From Sporothrix humicola (lineage: Eukaryota; Ascomycota; Sordariomycetes; Ophiostomatales; Ophiostomataceae): DNA of 64,000 nt. Positions 57,338-64,000 of this stretch are shown here, piece after piece (positions within the stretch are counted from its first letter, which is position 1; each line of letters starts with the position of its first letter). The stretch lies in NCBI GenBank assembly GCA_021396245.1, contig WNYE01000004.1, positions 372,001 to 436,000 on the forward strand. The letters run 5' to 3'. The position numbers and the translations under genes were made by a program. The notes beneath the pieces are model-generated. The model searched no databases and was not told the origin of the DNA. It was given only the letters and a program-made list of their open reading frames with translations.

Positions 57338-58468
57338 TGTGAAGTTGTGTGAGGGTGGGTGTGAAAAAGAGGAAGAGAAACAAAAAGTCGAACGGCGAAA
57401 GAGTCGAATTGGCAAGTGTGAATCCGGGGAAGTGGTGATCGTGAGGTGGAGGGGAGAAAGGGAAAGAAGTCGAGGTTGTGCTTTTACGCCGGCCAAAGAG
57501 AGAAGGATTTTTTGCGGGTAGCCGAAGAAAAATCCAAGAGCTTCCAAGAGCATCTACGCTCGCCATTCGCCGGCCTTCCACTGTCTTTCACCCCAAACAA
57601 CCCCCCATATTCTCAGTGGTCCCAGCCCAACTACGTAGTAATAGCCGACTGGTTCCCCAATTTTTTATGGGTCCGCTCTTTTCGCTGTCTTTTCTATCTG
57701 TCTCTGTCACTTTGGCGCCGGCGCAACAGATTTTCCGGGCGCCGCCATACCGCCTGACGGTCTAGAATTGGCATGGCATGGGCGATTTCTGGCGGGTCTT
57801 CTAGGCGGGATAGCGGTCTGTGACGGTCTGGGTCTGACGTCTCTGCCGCCCTCTCAGCGCTTCGCCTTTACAAATTCACATGAAATGGGGCAAAGAAAGA
57901 TCACAATGCAAGTCCAAAAGTCAATACGACACTGTTCAACGTCAACAATTTGTCCAACACTGTTGACATTGTAATATATTATATATCTCTAGACATTTTC
58001 ATTCTATCAGCACATTCCCCCCAAAAAAGGACTGGTCCCCATTTCCAAATTCTAACGTATTCCCAGTGCCCTCCAGATAGAAAAGAAAAAGAATAAACCC
58101 ATCACTTGGTACACCCAACCAGTTTCGTGCCTATCCAACCCGAGACCCGGTAAGCAATGTTTTGATGAGATGATGTTGAAGAAAAAAAAAAGAAACGAAA
58201 AAGAAATGAGTATGAAAAGCATGACGTGGCGCATAAAAAAGGAAGAGAAAATGGATCCAAAACGAAAAAGGTGAATGTAACGAAGAAAAAATGATAAATG
58301 CACCAAGGGAAACGGGAAAGAACAACGGTGCAGGGGATTCAAAAGCAAAATTGCAACCAGGGAGAGTATAACCAAAAACCATAAGGACAGAAGGGAAAAT
58401 CAAAATAAAAAAACTGTTGAATGGCCTTGCTCGCGCAGCGAAACTTGGCTCGGCTTATTGCAGGCCAA
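57338..58468. other. Promoter of HSP10 and 3' flank of the kinase gene
   Basis: The region upstream of HSP10 is purine-rich on the plus strand, that is pyrimidine-rich in the direction of transcription. Several short open frames around 57.45-57.77 kb overlap in different phases and look spurious. A-rich runs at 58.17-58.42 kb precede the kinase stop. No other gene is seen. Confidence 0.55.
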
Positions 58469-61283
58469 CTACTTCATGGCCGGTGTTGGCTGCTCGAGGA
58501 TGTGCGTGTGTGTGCTGGAGCGGATGATTCTGCCAGGCTCAACCTGTCTGCAAATCACCGTGTCGGCCACCCAAGGATCCTTGATCAGATCTGCCATCTT
58601 GATACGGTCCTTGGGGTCAATAGCCAGCATGCTGCCAATGACGTGCCGACTCTCGCGGGGAAGAAGACGGAGAATGCGCCACGGGCCGCGAATGACCTCG
58701 CGCTTCTCAGCGGGCTTGTCTTCGGTCTTTGCGCCCTCGGCCGGCTTGTCGCCCTCCTTGTCACCCTCGGCCTTATCGGCGGCGGCGTCCTTATCGGAAT
58801 TTTGGGCGGTTTCAGGCTTAATGTCCGTCTCTGTCGCTTTGACCTTTTCGTCGGTGGCCTCTTTCTTCTCCGTGGTCTCCTTGGCCTCTTGTTCGGGCTT
58901 CTCTTCCTTGGGCTTCTCCGTCGCTTCATCATGCGGCTCGCCCTCCTTGGCGGCCAAGCTACCAGACTTGCCTGCCAGGGATAGCTTCTTGGGGTCGTGG
59001 CCAGGCGTGGGCTCCGCAGCAAACAGCTTGTAAGAATTGTCGGACAGGCGCGGCACCTTCCACGGGAATCTTCTGAGTGACATGCAGCAAAAGATAATGG
59101 CAAGCGACCAAATATCAACCGCGGTAGGGTCGTACTTTCGCTCGTCGTAAACCTCGGGTGCCAGATATGGGTCGGATCCAACAATACCGGAGGCCATCAC
59201 AATGCCGCTCTCAAAGGGGTATTTGAAGACGTGCGCACTACCGAAATCAATAATCTTCATGATACCGTGTTCGCTGACCACAACATTGTCGAGTTTCAAG
59301 TCCCGGTGCGCAAGACCCATGCTGTGCAGGTAGGTAACGCCGCTCAGGATTTGCAGGAAACAACATGCGACCTCTGCCCGCGTCATCCGACCAGTCATGA
59401 CAATCGCAAACAGGTCGTATGGCGCGTACTCCATGACTTCGTACCACTTGTGCTTCTCACGAATAATGTCGAGCGTCTCGATGATGTTGCCATGGTGGAG
59501 AGAAGAGCCAATGCAGTATTCGGCCGTCAGTTTCTTGACATAGTCCTTCTCGTTCTCGTATGTATGCCGAGCACGGAATTCCTTCACTGCAAAGACGGTG
59601 TTATCTTCACTCCGCTTCATGAGACGGACAGAGCCGCCAGCGCCAGCTCCGAGCACCTTGCCGAGCTTGCCGTATTTGGATGTCAAACTATGCTCGTCTC
59701 CAAATGGAATCTGCGTGGTCGATTTCGAAGCAGTCTTGGCGGAGCGGACAGACATAGCCGGCGACACGGCGCGCTTGATCTTGTGGTGGTGGGACGGGCC
59801 GAGTTTGAAGAAGCGTTTTAAGTCGGACATGGAACCCTGGCGACTGTGGGTGGTGTGGTCATCATCGTAGTCTCTGTCCTTCTTGTTGTTTCCGAAGAAA
59901 CCGGAATGGCGCTTCTCTTCCTTGTGTTTTGGGATTGAGATGGTTGATGATGTAGGCGAAGTGTCCTTCCGTTTCGACAGGCGGTTAAACATGAAGCGAG
60001 CTTCGATCTTGTGCTGGGGCTGGCGCTTGTTTGCTGCGTACGGATCTTGCGAGTCGCCAGAAGGCGTAAAAGGCCGGGTGTAGTATTGCGACGCGGAGGT
60101 GTTTCTTGAAGGGCTAACTTCACGAGAAACAGGTACTGACTTTCCACCGGCGCTGCCGCTGGATCCGCTAGTCGTAGGGCCGATGTTGAACATGCCCTTC
60201 CGGTGGTTGCCGTCCAGGACCTGATCCTGAATACCAGATGAAGAAACTGGCCGACGGGTAGTCTCGCCAGATGTTGCCGGGCGCTCGGTGACTGTGAGGT
60301 TGCCTCTGGATGTCGGCGGCGATGCGTCTTTCGAGGACTCTTGAGGGGTGATAACGCCATGGCGAGGGCTCTGTGACGTAGAAACATCGGTCGACACGCG
60401 AGGTGATTTCTTTTCGGTTTCGAGGTAGGGAGTGCCTGACGGCGTTAGAGGGGGCGATTGCATTTCGTGCGCTCTTGCACTAAGCATGGGAGATCCGCTC
60501 GAGACGGGAGTTTGCTGGCCGCTAGCATGGCGAGAATCATCGTCGTGGGATACAGTCTAAATAAATAAGAGTCAGCAATGCCATTGTTAACGTCACATCT
60601 CACCAATGAAAGCACAGCCTCAACAAAGACGAGGCTGCGAGTGCAAAGGATGAAACGACGACCATCCTCAAAGCAAAGATGAACGAAGCTTGTTCAACGT
60701 ACTCTAGATGCAGGCAACGACATAGGCTCAAAGGCGAAGTTAGCGACACGCAGCCCTTGTAAGCGTGCAGCTCCAAGGGACGTTGTGAGGTCCTTCAGCT
60801 GCTCCGGAGTCACATTGGCGCTGACAATACTCTGCTGCGAACCACCGGCCGGTTGAGCCTTCTGGGCAAAATCCGTGTCTTCGATCTGGTGTTGGAAACG
60901 AATTGACGATCCCGGCCGTCCATCGCTAGTCGGGCCGGGTGTTCCGGCGGCGTCGGGCGCATCGTGAACCTGCTCTTGCGGCGGGTTGACACCTGTCATC
61001 GTGGCAATCCTGCGTTAGCAAATCGTGCTTTGGAGGTCGGTCGAATGTTTGAGCTGCCTGCACCCGGCTGGTTGCGGAACTTTGTTTTTGAGCCAAAAGG
61101 GATATTCAAATGACAATACAAAGTTGGGGATGTAAAAAGAAAGGAAAGGGTGCTCCATAAGCCTGCCGGATGCCTGCGTTGCGTTGCTGGCCGGTTTGCT
61201 CTGGTTTTGCGAACTTTCGGCGGGGTATGTCTAATCGTAATCATAATCTTACCTTCGGGCTGGGAATCCTCCGCGCCGGCCAT
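58469..61283 (-). CDS. Hal4/Sat4-type serine/threonine protein kinase
   Basis: Modelled as three exons (61283-61253, 60992-60703, 60556-58469), 802 residues. Yeast Sat4/Hal4 and Hal5 kinases support potassium transport and salt tolerance by stabilising plasma-membrane transporters. The first 395 residues are disordered, rich in Ser, Thr and Pro. The kinase domain (about 400-770) has the glycine loop LGAGAGGSVRL, VKEF lysine, HRDLKLDN, IDFGSAHVF and PYLAPEVYDERKYDP, followed by the WSLAIIFCCMSLRRFPWKVP signature of this subfamily. An insert of about 95 residues rich in Glu, Lys and Ala (about 630-725) interrupts the domain before GPWRILRLLPRESRHVIGSML. The first exon is inferred: the ATG at 61283 has a better context than that at 60999, and the intron has GTAAGA, GCTAAC and CAG in the right places and keeps frame. 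A start at 60999 (794 residues) remains possible. Confidence 0.88.
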
Positions 61284-63935
61284 TTTGGACGTGCCAAATG
61301 GTGGTCAAGCTGTTGCAAAGTTACACGAATAACGTCGCTGACTCTGTGATAGGGCAATTCACAGATGTCGCAAACAGTGGTGAAAGGATCAACGAATCGT
61401 GAAAGAGAAAATCGATTGAGGAGAAACAAAGGTACGTCGTAAAGAAGGGGAATCCAAAAAGGGAGACGATGTGCCTGTGAACTGGACAAATGAGGATTGG
61501 AGAAAAGCCACAGACAACCGAGAATTGGCGATAAGGACTGCTGCTGTAAAAGGGCCTAGGAGAGACAGCCAAGGCCCGTTTCGGGAGGGAGGAAGGGGAA
61601 TATAACGAATACAAAAGGATGAACGGCCGTTCGAGCAAGGCGTAAAAAAAGAATGACGGTTCAATCGCAACCGAATGGACGAGGGAAGAAGTGAAGGTGA
61701 AAAGGTGAATGGGAAAGAGAGGGAAGAAAAATTCATGCAAGGGCGCGGAGAGCGCGAAGAAAGTGGCCAACACTCAGCAGCGCCGATGACCGCCACTTAA
61801 ACGGTAGGAGCGAGGGGAAGGCGCGAAAATTTGGGAGAGAAAGGGCCCGATGCCTCCTACCAGAAACGACGTAGAGCACAGGGCGGTTGCGCAAACATGT
61901 GCCAGACCACCAGAACAGCGACAGCTTTAAACTGATATGTCTGGCGGGGCAGCCGCGACCCACGGGTACAAGGCGGAAGCGGCGGTTTGTTCGGCCAGAC
62001 AAGTACACTTCGCCTACGACGTACTTGGGAGCTTCTAGCCCGTCCTTCCAAGTGCCCTTCCCGTGCGACTTGGTGGGGCAGTAGCCAACGGGAGCAAAGG
62101 ACTGGACGACGAACAAGAAAAGGATTGCTTTTGTTGTTTTGCTTTTAGCAGTTCGCGACCAGGATGATTAAAATTCTTCATAAGAGTTTTACCGCCTTCT
62201 GCATGTCGCCTAACATCTTAATAGATCTTAATAGATACGCAGGTACGGTACCTGAGATCGACGTAATCCCATCTAACCCAACGGCAGGCACCAAAGGGCC
62301 CAAAGGACCGAAAAAGGAAAGTAGGGAACCAACGGCTAGAAAGGAATTGATTTGTCGTTGGCAAGAACGTTCGGTACATGACGGTTGAAACAAATAAATA
62401 GACCAGCATTGGCGCCGAGAGCCTTGTTGAAGCTCCTTGGGGCCCAAGAGCACGCATGTACGCCGTTTCCGTTGGAAGTTTCAAAATAGAAAAGGCAAGA
62501 GACAAGAAAAAAAATCTTTCAAAGGGGTCAGAAAGAGGCAGTCGCAACCGTGAAGCCAAGCCCTGCGAAAACAAAGCGGGCAAATGCGAGACGGGCTCGA
62601 CAAGGGAGCTGCAGTCGTCTTTCCTTTCGTAGAATAAATATCTTATCTTAGCCCACGAGTGGCAGCGGGAGAAAGAACGAGCTTCAGGAAACATTCCTCG
62701 AAAAGGAAGCAACCCGAGAAGTCGGTGGCGGTTTCCATCGCAATTTTTTTTTGTGATGGCTGCAATGTCCCTATCCTTCCCGACGACGCGGCTCTGAGGA
62801 GTGGATACAGGAGGGTGTCCACGAGCCGTGGACCTGGCTTTCAGCAGCCCTTTTGCGAATTAGCCTCCATATTAGTAGTTTATTCTAGAAGCTCTAGATC
62901 TCTTCACGCCTGTGAGATTTATTAGGCCAAGGTTTTAATTGAGCAAGGGCTTGGTCACGGTTGGTTCTTCTAACTGCTCTCATAACCATCTGTTTGAATA
63001 AGATAATTTCCCCCGAAATATTTCCGTGGTATGACAGGATATAAATAACAGCGGCAATAATACAGGCACTCTACGCCCCGGACCCGAATATCACCGGCCG
63101 GCAGGGTTCTTGAGCTCTTCGGGCTGGGTAGCTAACCGTGACTTACAATTCTATCCCATCATCACATGCATTATTTTGCACGGGAAGGCCCGGTCAATCA
63201 TCCAATAATTGCAGAGAATGCAAGAAGCTACCACTTGTCTTTGACGTCTGACATGCTAATTCATGGAATACAATAACCACAAACGACACGGGCCCTCGGT
63301 TCCTAACTTCTCCTCTTACTTCCGTGCCTTGATGCTGTTCGAAGTCTTCGAAAATGCCATAATACGTCAATGCCCCACAAGGCAAGAAATAACATCGTCA
63401 ATTTGCATCTTACGTTAAGCGGCTCACTTGGCACAGTGACTCGAGGCTTATGCTTTTGTAAGAAATTTACGTTATAAGATTGTCAAGAAAGACTTCAATA
63501 GCCAGCCTTTCTGGGCATGTTGAAAGCTGCTCCTATTGTTTAACGGCACGCCGATGAACTGGTGGGAAGTCGATTGCCAGCATTGTGGGGCTCAACGGCA
63601 TATGATCAGATCGCGCATTGGCAGCCAGGCCCACCAATAAACAGAAAACAAGGCCAGGAACATGTTGTCAATTGATTTAAATAATTTATTGTGAAATTCT
63701 TTGTTCTTTTGCGTCCTTTTGGGGCGTTTACTTGCCTGTTTGCTGCATGTTTTGGTACTGGTCCTGTTGGTGTAAGTGCACAGTGAGGTAACTGGCTAAA
63801 ACGTACTACGTCATGTCAGCGATTGGCTAAAAAGGTACGCCAACTAGGTACATCCAGATGGATGACATCATGACCAACGGGCTAGATGGAGCTTGCCATT
63901 GACTGTTGCAAAGCTGCTGAACGAAGGGAGGCGAA
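61284..63935. other. Gene-free right end
   Basis: Promoter and leader of the kinase gene, then about 2 kb with no supportable frame on either strand. I see no RNA gene or repeat in it. Confidence 0.55.
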
Positions 63936-63945
63936 TATATAAAAG
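63936..63945 (+). promoter_or_regulatory. TATA box of a gene beyond the right edge
   Basis: TATATAAAAG followed about 30-50 bp later by an A/C-rich leader (caacttaatcaaaacaacc) that runs to the window end. This is the layout of a fungal core promoter and short 5' leader, so a plus-strand gene probably begins just past the last base. Confidence 0.5.
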
Positions 63946-64000
63946 AAGTCGAGCTCTCAATCGAACTGACAGGAGAGCTCAACTTAATCAAAACAACCAA

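Noticed and set aside
1..64000. CRISPR array, bacterial-type operon or prophage
   Set aside because: The window is clearly eukaryotic, with spliced fungal genes; no regularly spaced repeats with unique spacers were seen.

Overview
The window looks like nuclear DNA of a filamentous ascomycete (Pezizomycotina, most likely Sordariomycetes; the order cannot be fixed by eye). Genes carry short introns with GTRNGT donors and CTAAC-type branch sites, codons favour C or G at the third position, and the proteins are typically fungal: an Msb2 signalling mucin, Exo84, Tom20, a Hal4/Sat4-type kinase and an AA9 lytic polysaccharide monooxygenase. Exon joins were worked out by hand and checked for frame.

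Layout. 1-15.0 kb holds no gene I can support. It contains a 47-base poly-T tract, an AT-rich block and, over its last 2.3 kb, a pyrimidine-rich leader before MSB2 (15.0-17.3 kb, +). Then come an MFS anion:cation symporter-type permease (19.6-21.4, +), a small secreted Ser/Ala repeat protein (22.0-22.6, -), a 5.3 kb gene-poor gap, a seven-helix membrane protein (27.9-29.1, +), the PP2A catalytic subunit in five exons (30.1-31.3, -), EXO84 (32.5-34.8, -), TOM20 (35.8-36.5, +), TYW1 (37.3-40.0, -), an SSU1-type sulfite efflux pump (40.6-42.3, -) and cysteine dioxygenase (45.9-46.6, +). From 47.5 to 52.3 kb lies a tandem array of four related gag-like genes with basic C-termini. After it come an AA9 monooxygenase (52.6-53.8, -), mitochondrial HSP10 (56.8-57.3, -) and a Hal4/Sat4-type kinase (58.5-61.3, -). 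The last 2.7 kb has no gene but ends in a core promoter reading out of the window.

Two groups stand out. First, SSU1 and cysteine dioxygenase sit next to each other, head to head. Cysteine dioxygenase starts the oxidation of cysteine that ends in sulfite, and Ssu1 exports sulfite, so the pair reads as a cysteine-detoxification/sulfite-secretion module. Second, the gag-like array has a period of about 1.25-1.34 kb, repeats its flanks as well as its reading frames, and has no polymerase or integrase beside it. One copy is intact; the other three each carry a different small lesion (compensating frameshifts, a 26-bp tandem duplication, a single in-frame TAG) in otherwise open frames. It is best read as a locally amplified, possibly domesticated copia-type gag.

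Most of the remaining genes are housekeeping: signalling (Msb2, PP2A, Hal4-type kinase), secretion (Exo84), mitochondrial import and folding (Tom20, Hsp10) and tRNA modification (Tyw1).
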